Source: Cristatella mucedo (taxonomy: Eukaryota > Bryozoa > Phylactolaemata > Cristatellidae). From it: a stretch of 64,000 nt of DNA. Under the pieces are notes generated by a model. The model searched no databases and was not told the origin of the DNA. It saw nothing but the letters and a program-made list of their open reading frames with translations. Shown here one piece after another: positions 54,272 through 64,000 of the stretch (its first letter is position 1; every line of letters starts with the position of its first letter). Location: contig WPIO01000098.1 of NCBI GenBank assembly GCA_009760855.2, positions 622,501 through 686,500 of the forward strand, read 5' to 3'. A program made the translations under genes and the position numbers.

Positions 54272-54333
54272 AAGAACGTTAGGAGAATAGTGACTGTAGA
54301 AATAAGGTCACATTACCGTCCGAACGTTCTCTT
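54272..54333. ncRNA. Array hairpin A1-8
   Basis: AAGAACGTTAGGA faces GTCCGAACGTTCTCTT; GTGAC faces GGTCAC. The middle is less paired than in 37678. Confidence 0.5.
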
Positions 54334-54819
54334 AAAGTAAAAAAGCTCATGGCTGGAAACTCAGAATTTTGAGAGTGTCATCTCAAGGTTTAAAACACAA
54401 AATATTGATTGGGATTTTTATTGGGTAAAGCAGGTGGAAAGTCAGGTCTATTCGAGTGGAAGCTTTAAAAAAGTCCCTTTCCGAAAATCGAGATAAATTT
54501 AAAGTAAGAGAACATTTTGCGAAACAAATCTGCTGTACTGAAATGATATGTTTTAGTTTTGGGTGAGACTTTATCTTAACTTTATCTTAATTTATTTTAT
54601 TATTTTATATTTATTTAATTTACGACTTTATCTTAACGACTGGCTTTTAAAAATAGATAAGCTTGCTCGCGATAGATGGCCGAATGACAACTAACGATCG
54701 CAAGCGAATCCAAACGCTAGAACGAATAGATTGAGGTCATACTTATGGATTCCTTAACTAAATTTAAGGATTTTTTTGACAGTATAACGGTCGCATGATT
54801 CATGATTTATTTGAAGACA

Positions 54820-54960
54820 TCATAATGATACTATATAATATAATTTCTTTTCCTAGCGCCCTCGGAGAACTTAATCTCCATTCAGGCAGTTCACACATGC
54901 CGCGGTCCTCAAACCCATGACCTCGGCCATACCTCGGTCTGGGCAAGCACCTTGTTAAAA
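54820..54960 (-). mobile_element. S1 SINE, array-borne copy 4
   Basis: Tail CTATATAATATAATTTC, then AGCGCCCTCGGAGAACTTAA and head TGCTTGCCCAGACCGAGGTA, with GTCATGGGTTTGAGGACC at the B-box position on the minus strand. Confidence 0.75.
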
Positions 54961-55156
54961 AGTGGCCTAATAAATATGACAAATTCGAAAAGCAGTTGGA
55001 AATTTATTAGCGAAGCAATGAGTACAACGGCTTTAGCTTTAGTCATTAATAAAGTAATTTGGTAAAGAAATATCTGTAGAACAATGATAGTCAATGTATA
55101 CTCTTAAAGAAGAATCCCTAATTTTATCAATAATAATTTTTCTAAGGAGCCGCTTA

Positions 55157-55238
55157 TCCTTACGCCGAAAGAGCTTGGTGGTTTTCCTAACAGCAGATAT
55201 ATTGTTAGAAAATCTCCGGGCTCTCACGAATTAAGGCA
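55157..55238. ncRNA. Array hairpin B2-3
   Basis: CCGAAAGAGCTTGGTGG faces CTCCGGGCTCTCACG and CTAACAG pairs with TTGTTAG. Partly decayed right arm. Confidence 0.45.
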
Positions 55239-56024
55239 CATGGCTTCAGCCCACCAAAAACGCGTTTTAAATGTTCCGTGTTTCAATATCCGGACTGAGT
55301 GCCATTACTCAAACATTTAGGGGGTTTCATAGCTAAGGCAATTATAATTTACCTTATGAGTTGCTCTCTTACGAGTTCAACCTGCAAGCGGAGCCATATT
55401 GGTTGACGAATCTCGGTTAACCCTAAAACGTCGTACTGCAGCCAGCGTCTTGTAAGTGCAGTACCAATACGCACATGGGTACATACCGGGCAAGATGTGA
55501 AAATAAAATGGAACAGAGCCCTACGTTAAGGTAAAAAATTCATATGATGTACGTGAAGAAGTCTTTTCGACATCAACGGAATATCCGAGGCTACACGTTA
55601 TTCATAAAGCGTATATTAGCTGTCACACACAGCATCAAAAGCAGCAATCTATAGTCGATTGTGCTAATTTTCAAGCAAAATTCACGAGGCTCGACTTGCA
55701 AAAGTCAACTAATGTCTAATGCAAGCTTGTACCGCAAGTGCTCAAATAAAACATGTTTTTGGCATAAAAAAATCATGGGTAATTCGAGGTTGATAAAATT
55801 GATTTATATATCTTTCAGAGACCCTCATCTAGCCAGACAGTGACACGGAAAGTAAAGCAATCTACAAGAAAGTGTTTAGTACATCAGGCAGAGTAGAAGG
55901 AGAGGCGCTCGGTAAAGCGAGATAGCATTAGCGAAGGCTGAGAAGAGCTGGTGTCGATTTAGCCTCTAGCAAGCAAGAATCATTAAAGAGGAAAAGATCT
56001 AGTTCTAAAAGGGTGAGGCTTATC

Positions 56025-56102
56025 CCTACACCGTGAGAGCACCCGGGTTTCCTAGCAGCATATTCAATGCTAGAAATGCTAGGCGCTCACACGAAGCAAG
56101 GC
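56025..56102. ncRNA. Array hairpin B3-4
   Basis: CCGTGAGAGCACCCGGG faces ATGCTAGGCGCTCACACG; TTTCCTAGCAG pairs with ATGCTAGAAA except one base. Confidence 0.5.
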
Positions 56103-56412
56103 ACAAGGCTTCAAACTAGTCTGAAAAAATGAACAAGCGTTTGAATTCAAATCAGAAGTAATTCGGCGCTCGGCTACTGGCTGAATAATTTCGGAATGAA
56201 TATAAGTTATCGCTCATTGGAAACGCACTGTATGAGTTGACTAGAACTAATATCTAAGGATAGTAACTTATATTTTTTGGATTCGAGTAAGAAACGTTAC
56301 CGTAGATGCTTTCAAGGTAGTAACAGCGAGGAAATTTGTGCATTTTTAGATTATCCCACGCTTCTTCCTTGCGAATGCTGAGATTATCTAGTTATAAAAC
56401 GGCTGAGCTTAC

Positions 56413-56492
56413 CCGTACACCGTGAGAGTGCAAGGATTTCCCAGCAGCCGATTCAATGCTAGAAAAAATGTGCGCTCATACCAAGCAAGTCA
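56413..56492. ncRNA. Array hairpin B3-5
   Basis: CCGTGAGAGTGCAAGG faces ATGTGCGCTCATAC, and CCCAGCAGC faces AATGCTAG. More diverged sister of 56025. Confidence 0.4.
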
Positions 56493-56787
56493 CAAAGATT
56501 CAAAATCGTCTGGAAAAAACAGACTTTAATTTAAATTAAAAATAATTTGGTGCACACTTAATAGCTCGGTTCCTGGCCAAGTTATTTTGGAATGAATCTA
56601 AGTTATCACTCATTTGAAACGCATTGTATGAGTTCACGAGAACTAATCTCTAAGGAATGTCACATATAGTTTTTTTATTTGAGTAAAAAACGTTTCTATT
56701 GATGCTTTCACAGAAGTAACAGCGAGTCAGGCAGTGCATTTTTTGTAGATCATTCCACGGTTCAGCATTGTGAATGCTGAGATTTTA

Positions 56788-57830
56788 ATCAAACTATATT
56801 TACATAGTGCCGTAAGAGAGCTCAATTTTTGTGATGGGAGTTTACATTAGCTTCAAAGAATGCATGACCAAACGATTATTATTATCGTGCTTAATGACAA
56901 CAAGCACAGCATGTTTAGATATGGCATGCACAGGGTAAGCATTCAAATATTATTTGTGGCAACATGTACAGAGTCAGCACGCATTGCAAGTAAAGGACCA
57001 ATCACGAACCCGCTAAATTATGTGACACAAAAAATGCATTCTAGCTGCGTTTTGGATATCGTCAAGCAAGAGGATGTCGTGATGCCAGTCGGAAGTGAAT
57101 TCCAGGCTTTGAGGGCATGCGACCTAATTTTGTGGAGACAGGATTAACAAACGCTAGGACTACTTCAGATTATCTCTGTCTCAGTAAACCCTAACTTATA
57201 TATCAGTGTGTATCTAACAGTAGGTCGACTTTACTGGGGAGCTGATGGGTTCGTCAAATTAAAGGTCACTTTGTAATTGGCCATTAACTTTTCGTGCAGA
57301 TTTAACAAGAGAAATGCTGACAGAGCTAATTTTGTGAGTTAATTTTTCCATAATGTTAATCACACTTGGTTGACCCAAAGTGTTTAAGTAGGTTTTATCA
57401 TCACTCCGTTGAATAAAGTGTGCTGCCTTTGATTTGCGGATGTCATCGCTACATATAGCAAGGAAGTTGATAAAATTTGACATCCTTTTAGAACGGGAAT
57501 GGATTAAAGCAAACGTACAGCTGAGTGTCATCTGCATAGAAATTGAAGCCTTGGTTGTGCTTGACGATTTTCAACGGCAAGTGGAAGAGACTAAACCATG
57601 AAATAAACAGGCCCAAACACAGACTCGCAAAGTATTCCATACATCAGTGGCTCCTCGTTTGATCTTGGCTCACATCAATACTCACGAGTGTCCCACGTAC
57701 TAAAAGCATCGTAGCGATTTTCGCCCGCGAAGCTTATGCGAGCGAAGAGGCGCTTGTGAAGCACGTGGTGATCAATAATATTCGTGTAATTCAATGTGTT
57801 GCACACTGAACTCGTCTCTAATTGCTTGAA
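56788..57830 (-). mobile_element. Fossil LINE fragment, array-borne copy 4
   Basis: GAATTCCAGGCTTTGAGGGC, CAGAGCTAATTTTGTGAG and GTACAGCTGAGTGTCATCTG follow LINE-a order. Short frame remnants around 57259-57537 recall RSWMAANF and KTNLLVMGKPS in altered form. Coding capacity lost. Confidence 0.75.
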
Positions 57831-57835
57831 GTTTT

Positions 57836-58559
57836 CCTCATTTGTCTCTATGGAAGAATCTGCAATTGCGTAGCTACACCGTCATGTGTCCGTACTTAGG
57901 GCATGTACTTCAATGCTACGAATAGAATGATAGTACTAAGCAAATACAGGCAAAGCGTAAAATTTGTTAGCTTGAGAACGAGACTACATGTGAATACACC
58001 ATTATGATTGAATGGTACATTAAAAGGCTGTAGTTATTTAAAGATTATTCTGGCGAGATTAGCGGTAGAAGACCACTTACCAGTAGCTCTATGCCCGGTT
58101 CTTTAATCCAGGGCATTAGCCTGCAGGGTTAACTTAGTCAGGATGTAGGATGATACAGACTTGTCTTTAAAATCACGGCCAAAATTTGGCAATCTCCTAT
58201 TTCAAGAAATATTTGGTCATACTTGCCACAAGAAGAATGTTCGACTCAAGTTGGTTGCTGGTACTAAAATCATCACTAATAATAATGCACTTTCTAATAT
58301 ACTAAAATCATTGCACTTTCAATCACTCATTAAAAAGTCAGTGCAAAATCGGCTGACCTCTACCTTAAAAGAGTGTGCTAAAGCTTGATGTGAACAAGTG
58401 GCAACAAGCAACCGGCTGAATTTAGATAGTCACTCCTGCAGCAAAACACGAGTCTTGGTTGCAAAAATCTTTCGTTTTGTAAAATGAACTGTTGCTGTGT
58501 ATTTGATAAAAATACATTGTAGTCACCAATTTATTGTGCAACCTACAAAATTTTTAAGA
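57836..58559. other. Unassigned interval between array units
   Basis: The first 100 bases match 28020-28135 (paralogous flank beyond the fossil LINE). From about 57950 I recognise nothing. A lysine-rich frame of 75 codons at 58161-58388 (+) has no family resemblance. Confidence 0.4.
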
Positions 58560-58724
58560 TGGTTTAGTAGCCTCTTTTGCATAGCGAAAAAAATTCTTCA
58601 CGGCTATTACCCCCACCTGCAGCAGCAATAATGGGTCGCTCATCGCAGGATTCGAACCTACTACCTCGGGACCGAGGTCATGGAAAAACTCGACCGCCTT
58701 ACCTAGTGTGTCATCACGGCTCAC
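58560..58724 (-). mobile_element. S2 tRNA-derived SINE with exact B box
   Basis: On the minus strand: GTGAGCCGTGATGACACACT, GTAAGGCGG, exact B box GGTTCGAATCC (plus 58648-58658), body and end TCGCTATGCAAAAGAGGC. An extra TCGCTCATCG-like insertion lies just after the B box. Confidence 0.8.
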
Positions 58725-58861
58725 CTAGCAGCCAAAGGGTGCCAGAATAAAAGTAGTCGTGTCAGATATTCGATCGCGTTTCGTTGCGAAAGATCCGTAA
58801 TTTATTATTCTGCAATCATTGCATTCACGCGTGCAGACAATGCAGCTCATCTTTACCCTAA

Positions 58862-58920
58862 TAGGAACGTTAGGGTGTTCTGACACTTAAAATAATGTCA
58901 GAAAATCCGAGCGTCCTTTT
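58862..58920. ncRNA. Array hairpin A1-9
   Basis: GAACGTTAGGGTG...TTCTGACA faces TGTCAGAAAATCCGAGCGTCC. The top CTGACA/TGTCAG resembles A2, making this an intermediate between A1 and A2. Confidence 0.45.
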
Positions 58921-59515
58921 AAAGCAAAGAAACCCACTGCAAAAAAAACGCAATAAACCACGAGAGCGCTTGCAGTGCCGTCAGAGATACTTACAATTGT
59001 TTAGAATAAGTACTGAGGTGATGGAAGTGCAAAAGGACGAATTCACGAGGCTCTAAAAAAGCTACTTTTAGCAACTGAAGATAGGTTAGTGATAATTAAA
59101 AACCTTTATTAGGCAATCTTATTTTAAGGACGCTGATTTTCTTAGTTGGGACGAAGATTTTTGGTATTGTCTGACTACTTTTGAAGTCTTATCCGAATTG
59201 CCATATATAAATGATCTTATGACTAGTATGCCAATTTCCAAGGGAAGAATAGATTAAGTTAGATTAACTCGACCAATATTTAACTTGACGAAACTTCAAA
59301 CGGTAAAGCAATAACTGTTACCCTAATAACTTTAAATTCCTCAAAAAACATTTAAGCATTCAGCGAAAGAAACTATAAGCACAACAAAGGTAGCTTTAAT
59401 CTTGACTAATATAATTTATTTACTTTACAACTAGCGCAAGCCACATTTTCAGTGTTCAATCAAGCACTAAAGCAGCCCTAATTCAAAAAATATCTTGCAT
59501 TTAATTTGGAGATGC

Positions 59516-59606
59516 CTCTCTTTACAACATGACAACGTAGGGTGTTTCTAACAGTAGATGTTATACTAGAAATAACATACGTAACTGCGAAGAAAAATAG
59601 CTTGGG
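59516..59606. ncRNA. Array hairpin B4-6 (decayed)
   Basis: TTTACAACATGACAACGTAG and AACAGTAGATGTTATACTAG hold the B4 position and loop; the right arm is barely recognisable (ACATACGTAACTGCGAAG). Confidence 0.25.
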
Positions 59607-59899
59607 CTTAGTAAGAATAAACACAATACTGCATTTTAAGTAACTTACGTTTAGTATAAAAATTAGAGCTTGCATAATAAATGAATTTCTTAGAATACGT
59701 GTAAAATAATTCACTGAAATGCGTATCTTATATTGATATTTAAACGGATTCACCTGAAAATTCACACACTGAGTTTTGCGATTCACGTGAAAGGCACCAC
59801 CCATAACATCACGCTACCGTGCAGCTGCAGTAACAGCGAGAAAGACTTGAGCCGTTTCTTGAATAATATCAAGTGTCTCTCTGTTTCATGCTAATCCTC

Positions 59900-61596
59900 A
59901 AGCTAGACAGTCAGCCAAAGAATGAGTTGTCTTTCTTTGTGCAGCGCTCCCCTTCATCTGCGATGCATGTGATGTGCTCAGAGAGGCAGCGAATCACTCA
60001 GAATTAGCGAGAGGCATTCAAAAACGTTGACTAGCTATTGGCCAGCATGAGATTGATTCGTTCAATAGGGATATACTAAAATCCGGTGAAGCATCCGGAA
60101 AGAAGAAGCAGCACTCGGAAAAGTAGGTAAGTAAGAATAAATGCTAAGGTTAACTTGGTATGGTAGACATGGCGGTGCGAGTTGAATATGCACTTGGCTA
60201 GTGTATCAGGATCTCAGCCAACTTTAGGGTCATTCAGAAACACAGTGAAGAGCTGGGATAGAAGAGATGCGTGATTTGAAGGCAAGTGAAATCGCTAGGA
60301 AAGGCTGAGTGACCTGAGGAAAAAGACAATCAGTGCAATAGGGATGCATCGGATGGCGAGGCAGTGTACCAGTGGTCGAGAAAGACGGAAATCTTGGCAA
60401 CGCGGAGCGGATTTCTCGGCAAGGCAGACTATCCCTAAACAATGCCGAGAGGTACTTGGAAAAAGTGGAGAAGCGCGTGGCAAAGCAGAGCGGTGAGCGG
60501 AAAGAGACTAGTGCGCTCGGCAATGAGTTTCAGTAAGCGACGGGCCGAGAGAGACTATCGGCGAGGGTCAGAGTTATCACCCCGTCGACGGGGATTCGCA
60601 GATGGAAAGAACTATACCCAGGCAATCGCTCGCACAGGTCGAGCGATTTGGCAGCAAACGCCAAGCTTAAGGTGCCTCCAGCAAGGAAGTATAGCCTTCG
60701 ACGAGCCGGACTAGTGCTCGCAATTGCTAAGAGGCACTCGACAGCTCAACAATTACAGCAGCACGTCTATGCGGAAGGATAGGCCAATTGAGCCAATAGG
60801 CATACAGCCAGTCTGCTAGGCAAATTGATTCTCGAGCAGTTTGAGAGGCGCTCATTAAGCCAGAAGTGTGCATGGAAAGTGACACGTGACAAATTCGTCA
60901 TAATAATAATAATAAATGTGCATAGCAAAGAGCATGTCATAGTTTATCTCTCGAGTTATGGCATATCTCGTCGAGTCTGTGGCACGACGAGCAAGCGTGA
61001 GAGTTGCCTTTCAGGTGGAAATGGGCACAATTCACAGTTGACAGGCGCTTGGCCTATTTGATAAGAGTGAAATAAGCTGGGTGGAGGCACGCAGAAGTTC
61101 CAAAACGCACCTTCACGAAAGCCAGGAATGCCTTTGACACGACGGAGAGGATCGGGCTGCTTCAAGAAGACAAGAAGAAAAGCACCGAGAGGGAGGAGCA
61201 GAGCCAGTCGTTGCTCCCTTAGCCGAGAAACACGGTAGCCATTGTCATAGGCAGACAGTCGACAAAGAATTACTATTGCAAATGTATTCCAAAAATACCG
61301 TTAAAATTTAAATTCAAATCAAAATAGACCTACGATTAATAAAATTACAATCGAGAACAGACACTAGACGTGGCACAGAGCGGCTCGGAAAATGAGGAAC
61401 CCCTCGGCTAGGCTGACGAGTACTCTGAGGGCAAGTGCGTATCGAACACGCTATTTGGTGCTCTGCAGTGTCAAAATTGACTAGAAGACGCACAGAACGG
61501 GGTACGAAAAGCTAGATATGTATTCGGTAAAGCAGAGAGGAGCCCCGAGAAAATCAGTGTCTCCCTTGGCTCTAGGTTGGGAATCTGCCGATTATC
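59900..61596. repeat. Purine-biased degenerate repeat region, left part
   Basis: Words such as GGCAAAGCAGAG, GAGGCA, GGCTGAG and GAGAGGC recur irregularly with no fixed period. Style and words (AGGAAAGGCTGAG, AAGAGCTG) recall the G+C-richer part of array monomers at 38930-40200 and 46810-47400, suggesting very diverged copies. A TTAAAATTTAAATTC-rich island lies near 61295. No gene recognised. Confidence 0.45.
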
Positions 61597-62073
61597 CAAC
61601 TCTCCGACATCTACTCCCCCGATCAGGCCTAGCATCGTACCACCCGCTTTTCGGAATCCAACAGTCTAGAAATACCTCGTACAAACCTTAAATTTTTTGG
61701 AGACCATGCATTTAGCTCGTATGCTCCCAAAGCCTGGAACTCCCTCCCGACCTGCGTCAGAACATCCCCTGACCTGACCACATTTAAAAGAAACTTAAAA
61801 ACACACCTATTTAGGACAGCATTTAGTGGGTCCCTGTGATTCGTCATTCACGTGCTTATGCGTGCTGACACTGTGCATGCTACCACTAACCACATTCGCA
61901 TGCTGACCCTGTGCATGTCACCCCTAACCATGTTATTCATTTTGTTTGTTTTTCAAGCATGATTTTACTTACCATTCAATTGCATTTCACTTTGCAGCAA
62001 ATGTAAAGCGCCTAGAAAGAGATTAAGTTCTCCGAGGGCACTTTATCAAGTACATTATTATTATTATTATTAT
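61597..62073 (+). mobile_element. LINE-a 3' end, plus strand
   Basis: Frame remnant of PHQAKHRTTRFSESNS onward (here PDQA), then FKRNLKTHLFRTAFSGSL with its stop, the complete 3' UTR, the tail hairpin region AAAGCGCCTAGAAAGAG...TCCGAGGGCACTTTATC and (ATT)n. 5'-truncated; a frameshift lies near the start. Confidence 0.9.
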
Positions 62074-63896
62074 CCAAACGGGGCGTGAGACGAGACGCAG
62101 AGGCACACGGCAAAGTGTATAGGCACCCGCGGCTGGGCATAACCTAGCTGGCGAGCTAGAGATATCGCAAGCCGAGGAATTAAGAAACTCTCTTGCCAAC
62201 CATTTGAACAAGAGCGTGGCTAGAGGTGGACGGATGCTAAGAAATCCATAGAAGCAATAGGAAAAGTCAAAATACAATTGACTATGTAAAACAGAGTCCA
62301 TTATGACGAGAAGTGAGCATTGATGCAATCAGGCTCTCTGCCAAAAACATTTGCCCTCGGCAAGCTAATGAGGAGTTGGCAAGTAGGAGAGACGCCGGAG
62401 AACACATAGCTCAGAGAAGAAAGGCATCCGGCGATTTAGGATGTCATTCGTCAATGCGCAGTGAGGCGCAGTATATGGCATACAGGCCCTCGACTCTACT
62501 GAGAGAGCTACTCCAAACGGTGCATCGGAATTTTGGCCTGGAGGTTCTCAGGAGGCAGATATGCATACGGCAAGGTATAGGCTGACCCATAAAGACAGTA
62601 ATGAACGCTAGGGGAGGCTGAGAGGCCCCAGGTTAGGTAGAGAGGTGATGGGAGAGGCAAAGACTTGGAATAGTCAAAGAAGCGGTCAGCGAGGCAAGGG
62701 GGTCCTGGTTAGGCTTCGCAGATCTCTGAGCCTAGAGATTCAAAAGGCCAGAATAAAACACGCGCTTAGACAGGCAGGAAGGCAATCGTACTCACTGATG
62801 GGCACTCTGGAAAGCTGACGCGAGCTCGGCATGGTAGACAATTAGCTACAGAGAGAGTGCTTTTCTCAACAGGGCACTGAAGGGCTCTGCAAAAACTAGA
62901 TGTGCTCTGTAATTCATATAAAAAATCGGCAACCGGTGGTCCCTCGGTGAGTCATACAAAGTAGGAATCGTTAAGCCGGAGTTGTGTGCAACCCGGCAAG
63001 TTGGCGGGCGGATGACCGGGATTCATTTGCCAAAGCTGACAGGAATTCAGTAGGACCTAGAGGCGCACTGTAAATACTGAAAGCACTCCAAATGACAGAA
63101 AGGTACTAGTCTGGCAAACAGGCAACCGACATGACAGAGGGCTATCGACCAGACAACAAAATTATTTGGTAAGGAACTGTGGCACCGCAAAGAAGTGACG
63201 TTCTTCCTAAGTTTCAGAGGCAAGGTGGCCTATAAATCGGGCATAGAGATGCTTTGGTTGCAGAGATGTGATCAGCGAGTCAGAGAGTCGATCGCAGGGC
63301 AATTTGATGCATGTTTGCGGAAATTAGCTTGCGAGGCAAGCAAGCATTGCAGATAGCCACTTGCCAATGCAGAATGTTGTCCTTCAGGGCAGAGAGGCAA
63401 TCAGTCAGGCTAAGAGGCAGTCACCAAATAAAAAGATGCTGATGGAAATGACCTAAGATTGTTGGCTACGCTGCAAGGTACTTGGAATGGTCGGAGAAGT
63501 GCTTGGAAAATTAGAGATGAGCTTAGGAGGCGCAGAATAGCTCAGAATGCAGACCTACACTCGGCAGGGCATACGGGTTATTGGCTACTCAGACAAACCG
63601 AGGTCGCTGAAAAGGGTGCGCAGACAAAAAAATGAGCTCGGCAAAGCAGAATGAATTTAGGCATACCGAAATGCATACGACAGATAAAGGATGAGCTTGG
63701 CCAGTTACTGAAGCACTCTACAAGTCACATAGCATTTGAAATAACTTTAAAAGTAGATAGAAAGGCAAAGGCACAATTGACCAGGCGCATGATATTCTCA
63801 AAAAGGACGTATGCGAACAAACATAAGAATAACTAGACATGGCTGGATGGTAATTGGTAAGGCACACAAATGTGGGGCAAAGCTGCACAATATTTT
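62074..63896. repeat. Purine-biased degenerate repeat region, right part
   Basis: Continues 59900-61596 beyond the LINE insertion: GAGGCAATCAGTCAGGC, TAAGAGGCAGTCACC, GCGAGGCAAGCAAGC, GAGAGGCAAAGAC. Purines dominate the plus strand. No reading frame or RNA gene recognised. Confidence 0.45.
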
Positions 63897-64000
63897 GTAA
63901 TAATGTTATTAATAAAAACACATGTGATAAAGCGTCCTAAGAGAACTAAATCTCTTTCTAGACGCTTTACATTTGCTGCAAAGAGAAACACGATTGAATG
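63897..64000 (-). mobile_element. LINE-a 3' end, running off the window
   Basis: TAATAAAAACACATGTGATA, then AAGCGTCCTAAGAGAAC...TCTAGACGCTTTAC. The stem is AAGCGTC/GACGCTT: both partners changed from AAGCGCC/GGCGCTT, keeping pairing. The element continues past 64000. Confidence 0.85.

Larger units (their letters stand above)
54241..57835. repeat. Higher-order unit, copy 4 (B3 duplicated)
   Basis: A1 (54272), S1 SINE (54820), B2 (55157), two B3 hairpins (56025 and 56413) and the longest fossil LINE. The second B3 shows a local duplication of about 0.39 kb. Confidence 0.75.
6040..59830. repeat. Large diverged tandem array of hairpin-bearing monomers
   Basis: Homologous blocks recur throughout in one orientation, broken only by transposons. 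Landmark words include CTTACTTACATTAAAAGTTG, GGTGTTAAATGTAGCGG, AACGTTCTCTTAAAGCAAAG, GCTCCAAAAAGCAGTTGG, CCTGTAGCTCAGCTA, CAATCTGCAAGCGTAGCC and GACAGTCAGACGGAAAGC. Each monomer of about 0.65-0.9 kb holds one inverted repeat (listed singly below). Subtypes alternate in recurring order: A2 then B4; A1 then B1; A1, S1 SINE, B2, B3, then fossil LINE. Identity between copies is clearly below that of the young LINE insertions, so the array is older than those. No conserved protein is evident. I infer a non-coding array; a decayed multicopy gene is the alternative. Confidence 0.8.
58725..59830. repeat. Right end of the hairpin array
   Basis: Diverged A1 (58862) and B4-like (59516) hairpins with TTTAAAGCAAAGAAACCCAC between, ending in CAGCTGCAGTAACAGCGAG near 59842, the usual block after family-B hairpins. 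Similarity ceases after about 59850. Confidence 0.6.

Noticed and set aside
58161-58388. Lysine-rich 75-codon frame (+)
   Set aside because: No ATG start (the frame opens at TTG), no recognised domain, no splice context. Could be a lost exon, but nothing supports it.
6040-59830. Hairpins as MITEs or other DNA transposons
   Set aside because: Homology extends through the whole flanks, spacing is constant and orientation uniform, and no target duplications flank the inverted repeats. Independent insertion would not give this.
6040-59830. CRISPR-like or simple satellite array
   Set aside because: Monomers are long, diverged and of several subclasses, and the DNA is eukaryotic; there is no short identical repeat with unique spacers.

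Overview
This is eukaryotic, almost certainly metazoan, DNA. It is A+T-rich by eye (not computed), has no long host reading frame, no operon structure and no ribosome-binding sites. It carries APE-type non-LTR retrotransposons of the L2/CR1 group, tRNA-derived SINEs with good pol III B boxes, and (CA)n, (TA)n and (ATT)n microsatellites. The retrotransposons suggest an invertebrate or basal chordate genome; nothing allows a species call. No complete host protein gene can be supported.

Layout. 1-6040: a decayed LINE fragment, a 2.4-kb field of short repeats rich in GGATTGC/ATTGCAGT words that fold back on themselves, an inverted pair of tRNA-SINEs (4001-4443), an isolated near-perfect hairpin (5011-5062) and a small minus-strand ORF with a signal-peptide-like N-terminus (5752-5997). 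About 6040-59830: one very large, diverged tandem array. 59830-64000: purine-rich degenerate repeats plus two LINE pieces.

The array is the main result. Monomers of roughly 0.65-0.9 kb, all in the same orientation, each carry one imperfect inverted repeat of 40-90 nt that would fold as a pre-miRNA-like hairpin. I count 36 hairpins plus one orphan arm, in two families. Family A has stems around GAACGTT...AACGTTC (subclasses A1, A2). Family B has stems around GTGAGAGCG...CGCTCTCAC (subclasses B1-B4). Spacing and order repeat (A2 to B4 about 0.63-0.74 kb; A1 to B2 about 0.86-0.9 kb; B2 to B3 about 0.85 kb), and arms co-vary between copies. Several monomers keep GTAAG-type splice-donor sequences at fixed positions on the minus strand. 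The arrangement recalls host-transcript miRNA clusters made by tandem duplication (the primate C19MC cluster is the known analogue), but which strand is transcribed, and whether the hairpins are processed, cannot be settled from sequence alone.

Mobile DNA records the history. A higher-order unit of about 2.2-4.3 kb (A1-SINE-B2-B3-fossil LINE) occurs four times (near 23.8, 41.3, 48.3 and 54.2 kb) and carries the same old SINE and the same old LINE fragment at the same internal places, so the insertions predate those duplications. Much younger LINE-1-in-window ('LINE-a') copies, all minus strand inside the array from 18 kb on, interrupt it. The best, at 30862-33733, keeps an open frame with partial endonuclease plus complete reverse transcriptase. 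A second LINE family ('LINE-b') and three SINE families (S1, S2, S3) are also present. S1 SINEs and LINE-a end in a related hairpin tail, indicating a LINE/SINE mobilisation partnership.
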